DNA of 64,000 bases, from the NCBI RefSeq assembly GCF_910594005.1, contig NC_057819.1, positions 123,353,669 through 123,417,668 of the forward strand, given 5' to 3'. Positions 1 through 9,108 of this stretch are shown piece by piece. The notes beneath the pieces are model-generated. The model was not told where the DNA came from and searched no databases. It saw only the letters and a program-made list of their open reading frames with translations. Every line of letters begins with the position of its first letter. Position 1 is the stretch's first letter. Both the position numbers and the translations under genes were made by a program. This DNA is from Cervus elaphus (Eukaryota; Chordata; Mammalia; Artiodactyla; Cervidae).

Positions 1-58
1 AGGCGAGCGCCAGCGTGCAAGAGCAGATGCAGTTCCTGGAGGAGGCACAGCCCTACAG
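1..58 (+). CDS. AATK: AATK exon (kinase N-lobe, cut by window start)
   Basis: The readable frame begins at base 3 and gives ASASVQEQMQFLEEAQPYR. The last Arg codon is split AG|G across the donor GTGGGT at 59. The peptide matches the kinase alpha-C region of LMTK1. The 5' border of this exon is outside the window. Confidence 0.9.
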
Positions 59-3000
59 GTGGGTGGCCCAGGGGACTGGCTCTGCTGGAGGGGCTGGGGT
101 GGGGCACTGCCCGGGAGGCGGGGGTGCGGGCCCTGCAGACAAAGGCAAGCTCTGTGCTGTTCCGCTCTCCTCGGCTCTGCAGCGCCAGCCCCCCGCCCCC
201 TCGCCCCCTCCCTGCCCTGAGTGCGAGTCAGGGGTGGCCTGTTGGCTCCCGCAGGGCCCTGCAGCACAGCAACCTTCTCCAGTGCCTGGCCCAGTGTGCT
301 GAGGTGACGCCCTACCTGCTGGTGATGGAGTTCTGCCCGATGGTGAGTCGCCCGCTCCCCCTAGTCCCTGCCCTGCACTTCTGGAACATGGGACTGGCAT
401 CCTGCAGAGGGGCCTTGGCGGAGCCGGGGACCCCTCAGCCCCACCCTGCGGGCCTCAGATCCCCCCAAAGTGGGGTCCAGGTGGCCCTGCACCACTGCCT
501 TCCAGAAGTGACCTGGGGGAGGAGGGAGGTGACCCCACCGCCATAGAGACAGCGGCTGTCCAGGCTGGGCATCCACAGTGCCCGGGGTGGGGGTGGGGGC
601 AGCTGCATCCCCATCTGCCTGTGCTGCTCAGAGTCACAGCGGTTTTCCCGAGGGTCACCCCGGCCGGCTTGGGGGGCTCAAAGCCCTCATGTCTGGTCCA
701 CAGCCTCGCTCATACTTTAGTCTCCAGCAGCGACTACCTGCTAATGGCCTTGCGGGGCCCCTCACAGACAGACAGATGGACAGATGCACACACATGTGCG
801 CACACACACACATGCACAGCTGAGCCGCCTGCCCCCAGGGAGGTGCCCTTCCTCAGATGTGAGTCCCCCCCTGCTGTCTAGTTTCTGGACTCCCAGGGCT
901 TCCCCAGAACTGTCGGGGGCCCCTGGAGCTGGGCGGTGTCAGCCGGTCAGGGAGTTCCCGTGGACCCTCTGGTCACTGGCTCTCGGCTCTGTCGAGGCTC
1001 GGCGTCACGGCCTGTGTGGCCTGTCTGCCGCCCACCATCCGAGGGGTGGCGAGCACCTGGCCCCAGGGGTCTGCAGGTGGGATGTGGCCCTGCTAGCCCT
1101 CAGGCCGGGGGTCAGCTTGGGGAAAGTGTCTGCTGCCCGTAGGATCATCCTGCTGATGGCTGGCCTCTGGGGGGCGGACACAGGGGCTTCACTGGGCAGC
1201 AGTAGCCCCGCAGAGTTAGCAGGATGCCTGGTCTCCCACGGGCCCTGCTGGGGAGGGAGGGCCTGGGGGGCGGGCAGCTGCTCCCCGCTGGCTGGTGATG
1301 GTGCTGCCCTTCTCGACAGGGGGATCTCAAGGGCTACCTGCGGAGCTGTCGGGTGGCCGAGTCCATGGCGCCCGACCCCCTGACCCTGCAGCGCATGGCC
1401 TGCGAGGTGGCCTGTGGCGTCCTGCACCTACATCGCAACAACTATGTGCACAGGTGAGGGCGGGGCCGGCCCGTGGGCTCTCAGCCTGCTCTGGGGGCCG
1501 CGGGAGGGGGGCCCTCAGTGAATTGGTTAGTCTTTGTTCAGCCTCTCGGGACCACCATGCAAAGGGATTTTATCAAATAAAAAGCACCAGGCAGAGGGGA
1601 GCTGGACACCTGCTTCTGCAGGAGGGTTAATCGAGGGGACACGCACTGTCTGGCTAGCCTGGGCAGGTACGTGGTAGGGCTGAGACCGGTCCTTTGTCCC
1701 CACCGTGGTCAGCGCTGCCCAGTGGCCCCATGCTGGCCCCCGCTCTCCTCTGTCTCCCTCAGGCCCGGGGGGAGGGGTGGCTCTGTCCTGTTTCCTGCCC
1801 TGGCCCCCAAAGTCGGAAAGATGGGCCAGGGTCTGGCCTAGGGGGCCGTGCCTGAAGAAGTGGCGATGGACGTGGCCCTGCCAGCCCTGGACAGCACACG
1901 GGCCGTCCTCCCCAACAATATCCTGGTGCTGAGTGATGACACACCAACTCCAGCATCAGTGATTTTGTTGAAGAGGGCAGCTGCCAGCCTCCTGACTGCC
2001 TGCCGAGCCCAGGCCAGCCCAGCCCAGCCCACCCCACCCCAAGCACTCATCTGTGGCCCCCAGCACAGCTGCACTTTGGCCGAGGTGTGCTGAGCCCACG
2101 TTTGCCCCGGTGTCTCGGGCTCCAGACTCCCATGGGGCCATCAGGCAGGCAGGGGAGAAGCCAGTAGCCGAGGCTGTCCTTGGGTGGGAGATAAAGGTGG
2201 GTGTGAGCGGTCCCGCTGGGCGGGCACTCCACAGCACCCCCTGCCTGGGCCCCTGTGTGGACAGGGCCAGGGCAGGACCCGTGGCTCCCCATTTCTCCAC
2301 TGACGCTTGCCTCTAGGGAGCGGAGGGTGGCAGTGTAGTGGGCCGGAGCAGACTGCTGTGTCCCTGGGCTGGCGCGCCCCCAAGGGACAGGTCAGCAGAC
2401 TGGTGTCTGAGGAGAAGCAGGGGAGTGGATCGGCTTCCAGTGAGGGAGGCCCCACCCAAGGAGAGCCCTTGGGTACCTTGCAGCCGGCCCTGGGCCTCAT
2501 TTTCCTTGTCTGCATTCTAATGTGTGTTGCCCCGTCCACTCAGACCCTCGAAGTGTCCAGGCTGGGGCTCTGGGCAGGGGGAGGGTGGGTGGGCAGGCTC
2601 TTGGATGCCCCTTTTCCCTCACCCACCAAACTGAGCCGAGGACACCCTTGGCAACAAGCGGCCCAGTCCCCTTGCTGTCTCAGGCGCCCCAACCTGGCAC
2701 TGCCGGCTGACCCCACCCTCCCACCCCCCAGTGACCTTGCTCTGAGGAACTGTCTGCTCACGGCTGACCTGACGGTCAAGATCGGTGACTACGGCCTGTC
2801 TCACGGCAAATACAGGGTGAGTGGGGGGTGCCGGACCAGGGCAGGGCTGCCCGCGCGGGCCCGGGATGACCCTGTCCCACGTGCCAACAGGAGGACTACT
2901 TCGTGACGGCTGACCAGCTGTGGGTGCCACTGCGCTGGATCGCGCCTGAGCTGGTGGACGAGGTGCACTGCAACCTGCTGGTGGTAGACCAGACCAAGGC

Positions 3001-6000
3001 CAGCAACGTGTGGTGAGTGTGAGCCTGGCGGTCCCCGTGAGGACACCACAACGCTCTGCCTGTCTGCAACCGCAGCCCTCACGGCGGCCCCGCCCGGTGC
3101 CGAGTGAATGTCCCGTGAGGACCCGGGGCACTGAGGGGCTGAGTCCCACCTGCCCACCCGCAGGCTCCCTCGCATTGGAGGGGATGCAGACTGGCCACTC
3201 AAGGCAAGGCCACGTGTGGGAGGCTGTGCTTGTCTGTCCAGCCCTGTTGCCCTGTAGGAGGTGGCCCCAGGTGAGGTCGTGGGGGTTCTGGAGCCACGAC
3301 CAAGGCTCATGGCAGTGGGGCGGGCAGAGCTCCAGGGCCTGTGGAGGAAGCCCTGCCCCCGTTCCCCTCCCAGGATCTACTGGGCCAATGCCTGGAGATG
3401 GTAGGGTCAGAGTAGCAAGTTGAGACATGGGGCATCGTGGTAGCACCTGTTCCCATGAGAGGGGTGGGTAGGGGCTGGGGGTCTCCTGTGACCACAGCCT
3501 GGAGGCACAGGCTGGGCAGGTGTTTGGACCCAGTACTGCAGCCTCTAGAGGCTTGGCCATGGTGGTCCCCCGTTCCTGGCCTTGACCCATCTCTGCTTCC
3601 CCTCCTGTGCCCTTCCAGCCTGAGGCCTGTCCGGCCTCCCTCTGCTCCTGATGAACCCTCAGGGCCTGGATCCAGGGTTCAGTCCTTCTTCCTCCAGGGG
3701 TCTCCCCTGAGCCATTAATTCTGCCACCAACACGGACACTCCATTTCCCGGCTCGACTCTCCACGTGGCTGACTCTCCCCTGCCTGCTCGCTCACCCACA
3801 CTTACTGGTGTCCCCAGATGACTCTGGCCAAGGCCACTGTGACTTCTCTGTTGCCAAACCTGGTCTGTCCCTCGTGCCCCCAGCCTCCCAGGATGGCCTG
3901 GAGTCCCCAGGAGCTGGCGGAAGCCACCACCCACTGGAAGGATCCCAGTTGCCTTCTCCCAGCCCTCAGTGCGCTGACTGCCCGGCCAGTTCCCTTGGCC
4001 CACTCATGCTGGCTGGGGTGTCCCTAGGCCCCCCAACTCCCTTCCTCCAGCCTCCGCAGGAGTCTGGTGGGACTGGGAGCTTCTCCAGGGCAGCTCCTGC
4101 CCCTGGCAGTGTCTGAGTTTCAGCCCGGCACGGGAATGAATGAATGAACAAACGGACTTGGCTGGTGGGAGGCCAGTCTGGCTTTTATTTGTCCAGGCAC
4201 CCTGGGCATGGGCTCGGACCTGCCCAGGTGGCACGTCCTGCCCATTTACTGAAGGAAGGCGCTGTCTTCTGGCCACGGGTGTGATGATGGGAGCTGCCCT
4301 TGGCACCCAAGGCTTCGAGGACACTTGGACAGCCCTCTGATAGCCGTCATCCTCACAGGTCCCTAGGCGTGACCATCTGGGAACTCTTCGAACTGGGAGC
4401 GCAGCCCTACCCCCACCACTCGGACCGGCAGGTGCTGGCCTATGCTGTCCGAGAACAGCAGCTCAAGCTGCCCAAGCCTCAGCTGCAGCTGACCCTCTCC
4501 GACCGCTGGTGAGGCCCCCAGGGCCAGGCAGGGGTGAGGTGGCCCTGGCGGGAAGGCCAAGGCAGAGAGGAGTGCTCTGGGTCCCTGGAGCCTAACCGGC
4601 TCTTCCTGACCACCTGGGTTTCCAGTTCACCCTGGCTGCCCCCTGGCTAACAGTGACCTCTGGACCACCTTCCGTGCCCTCGGTGGAATGTCTTCTTTAC
4701 CCAAAACACAAATTTGCCTGCAGGCCTGGCAGGGATGAATGGGCTCAGGGAACCGTGCCCTGACCCATGCCATCGCCCACATCACTGAGCCCATTTTAGG
4801 AGACTCCCTTAACTACCCCCAGGGGCTCTTGAGTGTGAGCAGGAGGGGAACCCAGACTGGCTGGGGGCAGACTGGCTCACTCCTTGGGGGCTGCGGTCCT
4901 GGCTGGGCAGTACCACCTGTGTGTGGCGGGGAGGCAGGGGCTGAGCCCCAGGGCATCCCTTCCCGCAGGTACGAGGTGATGCAGTTCTGCTGGCTGCAGC
5001 CTGAGCAGCGGCCAACGGCCGAGGAAGTGCACCTGCTACTGTCCTACCTGTGCGCCAAGGGCGCCACCGAGGCGGAGGAGGAATTCGAGCGGCGCTGGCG
5101 CTCACTGCGGCCCGGTGGGGGCAGCGCCGGTGCCGGGCTAGGGGTGGCAGGCCTAGCCCTGGGGGGCACGGGTGAGCTGCTCGCCACCTCCTCCTTCCCG
5201 CTGCTGGAGCAGTTCGCTGGCGACGGCTTCCACGCGGAGGGCGACGACGTGCTGACAGTGACTGAGACCAGCCACGGCCTCAACTTCGAGTACAAGTGGG
5301 AAGCGGGCCGCGGCGCCGAGGCCTTCCCGCCACCAGAGGGCGCCCTGAGCCCGGGCCGAGAAGCGCGCCTGCAGGAGCTGTGTGTCCCGGATGGCGCGCC
5401 CCCGGGCGTGGTGCCGGTGCTCAGCGCTCACAGCCCCTCGGTGGGCAGTGAGTACTTCATCCGCCTGGAAGACCCCGCGCCTGCCGCGGACCATGACCCC
5501 GACTGCACTGGCTGTGCCCCCAGCACGCTTGCCGCTGCCCTGCGCCCCGATGGTAGTGACCACGATGAAGACTCCGACGGGAGCACGGCCGCCTCGCTGG
5601 TCATGGAGCCGCTGCTCGGCCACGCGCCGCCCGCGGATGGCCCCTGGGGCCACTGCGACTACTACCCATGCAAGAGCCACGCCCGTGACCTTTCCTGCGC
5701 CTCCCGCTCACCCTCACCAGAGACACCGATGCTGGCGGAGCCTGGAGCCGAGGATATCGACTGGGGCGTGGGGGCCTTCTGTCCCCCATTCTTTGAGGAC
5801 CCACTGGGCATATCCCCCTCGCGGAGCTCTGGGGACCGACTATCCCCAGGTGGGGAGGAGCTGGGGGAGGCTGAGGCGTCCAGAGCTGCCCAGTACAGAC
5901 GCTGGAGCTCCAACGTGTCTGCCAACAACAACAGCGGCAGTCGAGAGCCGGAATCCTGGCTCCCAGGCCTCTCAGGCTACACGGACTGCTGCCCTGGTGT

Positions 6001-9000
6001 GAAGCAGACCTTGTGGGCCATCCCTGAGCTGGGCCATCCTCTGACCCCAGAGGTTCCCAGAGAGTCTCTTCTTGGGCCGAAGGGGGCCTCCTTGGGTCAG
6101 GAGCTGGGCCACTGCCTTGGCCTCCCCCATCTGTATCCTGCTGAGGGCCTGACACCTGCCCCCTGCCTGATCGCCTCCCCCTGGACAGAGGCAGCCATAA
6201 GCGGGGGTGACAGCCCCCAGGCAGAGCCCAGGCTTGCAGAGGAGGCCGAGGGGACTGCTGGACTCCAACTGCCCCTTCCCTCCATCCCATCCCCATCCCA
6301 AGAGGGAGCCCCACTTCCTGCCGAGGAGGCCAGCACCCCGCCCACCCTGCCTGCCTCACCTACGCCCACTGGCAGCCAGGCACCTGCCACTGAGCCAGCC
6401 CAGACCCTTGACAGCGACAGCGGTAGCAGCTCCCCTGAGCTGGAGGCTCCAGGGAGTGAAGATGAGGACACGACCGAGGCCACTTCTGGTGTCTTCACTG
6501 ACTTGTCCAGTGATGGCCCACAGGCTGAGAAACTAGACGTGACACCAGCTTTCCGCTCCCTGCAGAAGCAGGTGGGGACCCCTGACTCCTTGGACTCCCT
6601 GGACATCCCGTCCTCGGCCAGTGATGGTGGCTGTGAGGTCTTCAGCCCATCAGCTGTCAGCACCCCTGGCGGGCAGCTCCGAGCCCTGGACAGTGGCTAT
6701 GACACAGAGAACTACGAGTCCCCAGAGTTCATACTCAAGGAGGCGCATGAGCCCTGTGAGCCCGAGGCCTTTGGGGAGCTGGCCTCAGAGGGTGAGAGCC
6801 CGGGGCCCGAGACTCGGCTCTCTGCCTCCCTAGGTGGCCTCAGCGAGAAGAATCCCTACCGCGACTCTGCCTACTTCTCAGACCTGGACACGGAGCCAGA
6901 GCCCCCCGTGGGCCCCAAGGAGAAGCATGGAGGTGTCCCAGTCCCCAGGCCGGAGCCTGATCTGGAGAGCCCGAAGAGCCCCAGGCTGCAGTCTGCACAG
7001 CCCTCCCCTGAGCTGGGGGTCCCCGGGGAGGCACAGGGCGCTGGCCCCAGGGAGGTGCCACCACTGCCACTCTCACTGTCACTGCCTGAGGACTCTTCCC
7101 CAGAGCCAAGCGCCTGCCCCACAGGCCCCAGGCAGGAGCCTCCCTGGCCCCAAGACCCAGTCCAGGTGTCGCCCATGCCCAACCCCGTGAGTTCTAAGAT
7201 TTTCTTGCTGACTCCAGTCCGGCCAAGCTCAGAAAGCCACCGCCCAGAGCTCCAGGAGACCCTGGGACTGCTGTCAGGGTCGAACCTGCAGGAACAGACG
7301 GGGGGCCCAGGTGCCTCCAGAACCCCGCTCTGCCTGACCCTGCCCGGACTCCCCGCGGCCCCGGAGGGGCGGCCGGAGGAGGAAGAGGAGGACAGCGAGG
7401 ACAGCGATGAGTCGGACGAAGAGCTCCGCTGCTACAGCATCCAGGAGCCAAGCGAGGAGAGCGAGGAGGAGGTGCCGCCCGTGCCAGTGGTGGTGGCGGA
7501 GAGCCAGAGCGCGCGCAACCTGCGCAGCCTGCTTAAGATGCCGAGCCTGCTGTCCGAGGCCTTCTGCGAGGACCTGGAGCGCAAGAAGAAAGCTGTGTCC
7601 TTCTTCGACGACGTCACTGTCTACCTCTTTGACCAGGTGGGCAGCCGCCCTGGGCTTGGCGTGGGGAGAGGGGGTCTGCGGTGGGACTGGAAGCCTTGGG
7701 CGACAAGTGCCACTTTGATTCCCCCAGGAAAGCCCCACCCGAGAGCTCGGGGAGCCCTTCCCTGGTGCCAAGGAGTCACCCCCCACGTTCCCACCGGGCA
7801 GCCCAGGCTCCCCCAGTGCCTCCTGCCGGACACGGCGGGCTGACCCCTCCCCCGAAGGCCCTGCGACTGAACAGGGTGAGCTAGGGGCGGGGCGAGGCAG
7901 AGGGGCGGGCCCTGGTGGAGGCGTGGCGAGGCGGAGGGGCGGGCCCTGGTGGAGGCGGGGCGAAGCGGAGGGGCGGGCACTGGTGGAGGCGGGGCGTGAC
8001 ATTACACTCTGGGCGGGGTCTCCCCATCCCATCCACAACTGACTACAGGTTTCTCGCAGACGGAGAGTTCGAGTGGAATGATGGTCTCATGCTGACGCCG
8101 GCCCAGGAGCCGGCCTCGCGCATCCCCGCCGAGACTCCCAAGTCCGTCGCGCCCAGCCCCTTCTCGCGCTTCACCGTCTCACCAGCGCCTGCGTCCCGCT
8201 TCTCCATCACGCATGTCTCCGACTCGGACTCCGGGTCCGTGGGAGGTAAGGCACCCGTTGGGCGCCGAGGCCCTGTGCTCATTATTTCTTGTTTTCTGGA
8301 CAAGCTCAGTTTTCAGATGGGGGAACGGAGGCTCGGAGAGGTCAAGTCACGTCCGGCCTGTTTGTTGTGGCCACCTTGGAGTGTGTCCTCTCTTCCCTGG
8401 GGAGATGTAGTGCCCCAGACAGAGCTGACTGGGCCCTCCTAGGACTAGGCTAGGTGCCTGCCCCCTCCCAGCACATCTCAGATCTGATGGCCCTTGCCCA
8501 GGGGAGGTGGTGGTGGTGGTGGTGGTTCAGGCCCTACTTAGGGGCCTTAGCTCACCCCTCCTTCCAAGCTCCTGTCAGCCTCAGACCAAGTGGGCTCATC
8601 CCTGCCCAGTTGCCCTCACCTCCCACCCCCATTCTGCTGGGCTTCCCAGAAAGCTCAGCTCCACTAGGATGCCCCTAGTTGTCTTGTCCCCCAGGCAGAC
8701 CCAGCCCTTCCCCCAGCTGCCCTTGACCGGTGGCTGCAGCTACTAGGGAAGGACCTGCCCGCCTGTCACACAGTATGTCCTTAATGGATGTCTGAACAAG
8801 CCCAGCTCACCAGGAGGCGGGTGTGTGACCCTGGCCAGCCCAGTATTGTTTGGGTCTGTTAGGAGAATTTCAGAGGGCTGATGCTGAGTTTTGTTGGGCC
8901 AGGTGCTTGGTGATGCAGTAGGAAGGCTAAATTAGCTCCCACCTAGACAAGCAGGCTGGCAGGCCTGTTGCAGCCTCAGCTGTTCAGTGGCCCCTAAGCC

Positions 9001-9108
9001 AGGGATCGAGGCCAGGTGGGAGTCCCTGAATCCCCAGTGTTCCCTCAAACACGCATGTGTTTGCCAGGTCCTGCAGCAGGTGCTGGGGGCAGCTGTAAAG
9101 AGGCTTGA
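1..9108 (+). CDS. AATK: AATK (LMTK1) apoptosis-associated tyrosine kinase, 3' ten coding exons (5' partial)
   Basis: The coding exons are 1-58, 255-342, 1320-1453, 2732-2816, 2891-3012, 4359-4508, 4969-7636, 7728-7875, 8060-8245 and 9068-9108. All use AG/GT borders and all phases join, giving about 1225 codons of a protein of about 1370 residues. AATK is a membrane-anchored, brain-enriched lemur kinase acting on endosomes (Rab11 traffic, Cdk5 signalling) and in neurite growth and apoptosis; this is family knowledge. The window shows the kinase domain from the alpha-C region to its end (exons to about 5090), then a very long acidic, Pro/Ser-rich tail. The catalytic loop reads HSDLALRN, with Ser in place of the Arg of HRD; DFG is DYG; APE is intact. 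A PP1-docking KKAVSF motif lies near the C-terminus. The N-terminus, membrane segment, glycine loop and catalytic Lys are upstream of the window. The protein ends GAGGSCKEA. Confidence 0.95.
255..342 (+). CDS. AATK: AATK exon (kinase N-lobe / hinge)
   Basis: The acceptor is CCCGCAG before 255 and the donor GTGAGT at 343. It encodes ALQHSNLLQCLAQCAEVTPY followed by LLVMEFCPM, the beta4-beta5 strands and hinge of the kinase. It ends in phase 0, so the next exon starts with a whole codon. Confidence 0.93.
343..1319 (+). other. AATK intron with a CA-rich simple repeat
   Basis: This intron separates the hinge exon from the alpha-D exon. It is GC-rich and carries an imperfect CA/TG run at about 785-825. 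No other element was recognised. Confidence 0.7.
1320..1453 (+). CDS. AATK: AATK exon (kinase alpha-D/alpha-E)
   Basis: The acceptor is CTCGACAG and the donor GTGAGG at 1454. It begins GDLKGYLRSCRVAESMAPDP and runs to HLHRNNYVH. The Ser of the HSD catalytic motif is split AG|T across the following intron, the one carrying mir-338. Confidence 0.95.
1910..1976 (+). ncRNA. MIR338: mir-338 precursor hairpin in an AATK intron
   Basis: The 5p arm at 1914-1935 and the 3p arm at 1949-1970 match vertebrate miR-338-5p (begins AACAAUAUCC) and miR-338-3p (begins UCCAGCAUCA) base for base as I remember them. They pair across a loop of about 13 bases at 1936-1948; the loop differs from human, the arms do not. 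The hairpin sits in sense orientation in the AATK intron 1454-2731, so it is expected to be cut from the AATK primary transcript. miR-338 is brain-enriched and is known for promoting oligodendrocyte maturation and for repressing genes that oppose AATK. Confidence 0.96.
1910..1976 (-). ncRNA. MIR3065: mir-3065 precursor, antisense to mir-338
   Basis: The reverse complement of the mir-338 hairpin also folds. Its 5p arm (complement of 1949-1971, begins UCAACAAAAU) matches miR-3065-5p. Its 3p arm (complement of about 1911-1933, begins UCAGCACCAG) matches miR-3065-3p except at the 3' end, where this locus reads GGGG. In human this is an annotated miRNA needing transcription opposite to AATK. Here the arms are seen; expression is inferred. 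Confidence 0.75.
2732..2816 (+). CDS. AATK: AATK exon (catalytic loop and DYG motif)
   Basis: The acceptor is CCCCCCAG and the donor GTGAGT at 2817. After the split Ser it encodes DLALRNCLLTADLTVKIGDY, then GLSHGKYR. This carries the catalytic Asp and Asn and the magnesium-binding Asp of DYG. Lemur kinases have Ser where most kinases have the Arg of HRD. The stretch after DYG reads LSHGKYR, whereas I recall LAHCKYR in human. Confidence 0.95.
2891..3012 (+). CDS. AATK: AATK exon (activation segment, APE)
   Basis: The acceptor is GCCAACAG and the donor GTGAGT at 3013. It encodes EDYFVTADQLWVPLRWIAPE, with the tyrosine-kinase style P+1 loop (VPLRWIAPE), then LVDEVHCNLLVVDQTKASNV. The Trp codon is split TG|G. 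Confidence 0.95.
3013..4358 (+). other. AATK intron, no recognised element
   Basis: This intron of 1346 bases lies between the activation-segment exon and the C-lobe exon. No repeat family, RNA gene or extra exon was recognised. A 381-codon antisense frame crosses it but spans AATK exons on the other strand and has no protein-like features. Confidence 0.6.
4359..4508 (+). CDS. AATK: AATK exon (kinase C-lobe)
   Basis: The acceptor is CCTCACAG and the donor GTGAGG at 4509. It encodes SLGVTIWELFELGAQPYPHH and ends at the split Trp of LSDRW, covering alpha-F to alpha-G of the kinase C-lobe. Confidence 0.95.
4509..4968 (+). other. AATK intron, no recognised element
   Basis: This intron of 460 bases stays open in the frame of the following exon from 4739 onward, so a naive gene call would start there. 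The in-frame TGG|TAC junction shows it is intron. Confidence 0.75.
4969..7636 (+). CDS. AATK: AATK large exon (end of kinase domain and long acidic tail)
   Basis: This 2668-base exon has acceptor TTCCCGCAG and donor GTGGGC. It opens with YEVMQFCWLQPEQRPTAEEV, the alpha-H/alpha-I end of the kinase, followed by FERRWRSLRPGGG. The rest is low-complexity tail rich in Pro, Ser, Glu and Asp. Recognisable islands are SEYFIRLED, SNVSANNNSGS, FRSLQKQVGTPDSLDSLDIP, LDSGYDTENYESPEF, EKNPYRDSAYFSD, an acidic run (7371-7430) and LRSLLKMPSLLSEAFCEDLE. The basic PP1-docking motif KKKAVSF is at 7583-7603, before FDDVTVYLFDQ. One exon for nearly the whole tail is the known lemur-kinase layout. Long antisense frames here are composition shadows. 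Confidence 0.96.
7728..7875 (+). CDS. AATK: AATK exon (C-terminal tail)
   Basis: The acceptor is TTCCCCCAG and the donor GTGAGC at 7876. It encodes ESPTRELGEPFPGAKESPPT and continues to PSPEGPATEQ, leaving one base (G). Its frame continues directly from FDQ of the previous exon. Confidence 0.92.
7885..7998 (+). repeat. 34-bp GC-rich tandem repeat in an AATK intron
   Basis: About 3.3 copies of a 34-base unit (core GGCGGAGGGGCGGGCCCTGG) lie in the 184-base intron 7876-8059. The core starts recur at 7901, 7935 and 7969. Copies differ by a few bases. The unit contains GGGGCGGG, a GC-box/SP1-like sequence. Confidence 0.85.
8060..8245 (+). CDS. AATK: AATK exon (C-terminal tail, FSRFTVSP motif)
   Basis: Phase decides the acceptor: TTTCTCGCAG ending at 8059 joins G|AC and gives DGEFEWNDGLMLTP. 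A nearer-looking ACTACAG ending at 8048 would shift the frame and stop within about 16 codons. The exon then encodes APSPFSRFTVSPAPASRFSI and THVSDSDSGSVG, conserved in LMTK1. The donor is GTAAGG at 8246. Confidence 0.92.
8275..8350 (-). repeat. MIR SINE fragment
   Basis: CAGATGGGGGAACGGAGGCT followed by CGGAGAGGTCAAGTCAC resembles the MIR core (cagatgaggaaactgaggct ... gagaggttaagt) in the complementary orientation. It is old and diverged, in the AATK intron 8246-9067. Confidence 0.6.
8506..8526 (+). repeat. (TGG)n microsatellite
   Basis: An uninterrupted GGT/TGG run of about seven units lies in the AATK intron 8246-9067. The rest of that intron shows nothing else that I recognise besides the MIR fragment. 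Confidence 0.85.
9068..9108 (+). CDS. AATK: AATK last coding exon, stop codon
   Basis: The acceptor is GTTTGCCAG. Joined in phase it encodes GPAAGAGGSCKEA and the stop TGA at 9106-9108. Human LMTK1 ends very similarly (GPEAGAGGESKEA, from memory), which fixes this exon despite its having only 41 coding bases. Confidence 0.9.

Noticed and set aside
2565..2620. An orthologue of human mir-657, which lies a few hundred bases downstream of mir-338
   Set aside because: At the expected place only GGGTGGGTGGGCAGGCTCTT is faintly similar. The mature sequence and the hairpin are not preserved.
2619..3764. A 381-codon - strand frame
   Set aside because: It runs antisense through two conserved AATK kinase exons and intron with no recognisable protein features. 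GC-rich DNA lacks stop codons by chance.
4739..7843. A single open frame of 1034 codons starting at 4739, as if one intronless gene
   Set aside because: Its first part (4739-4968) and last part (7637-7843) are intron. Kinase-domain homology and splice phases show exon borders at 4969 and 7636.
5153..8038. Long antisense frames across the large AATK exon (for example 5601-6359 and 7274-8038 on the - strand)
   Set aside because: These are shadows of a GC-rich coding exon. They are Arg/Gly/Pro/Ala-rich without domains, splice context or start context.
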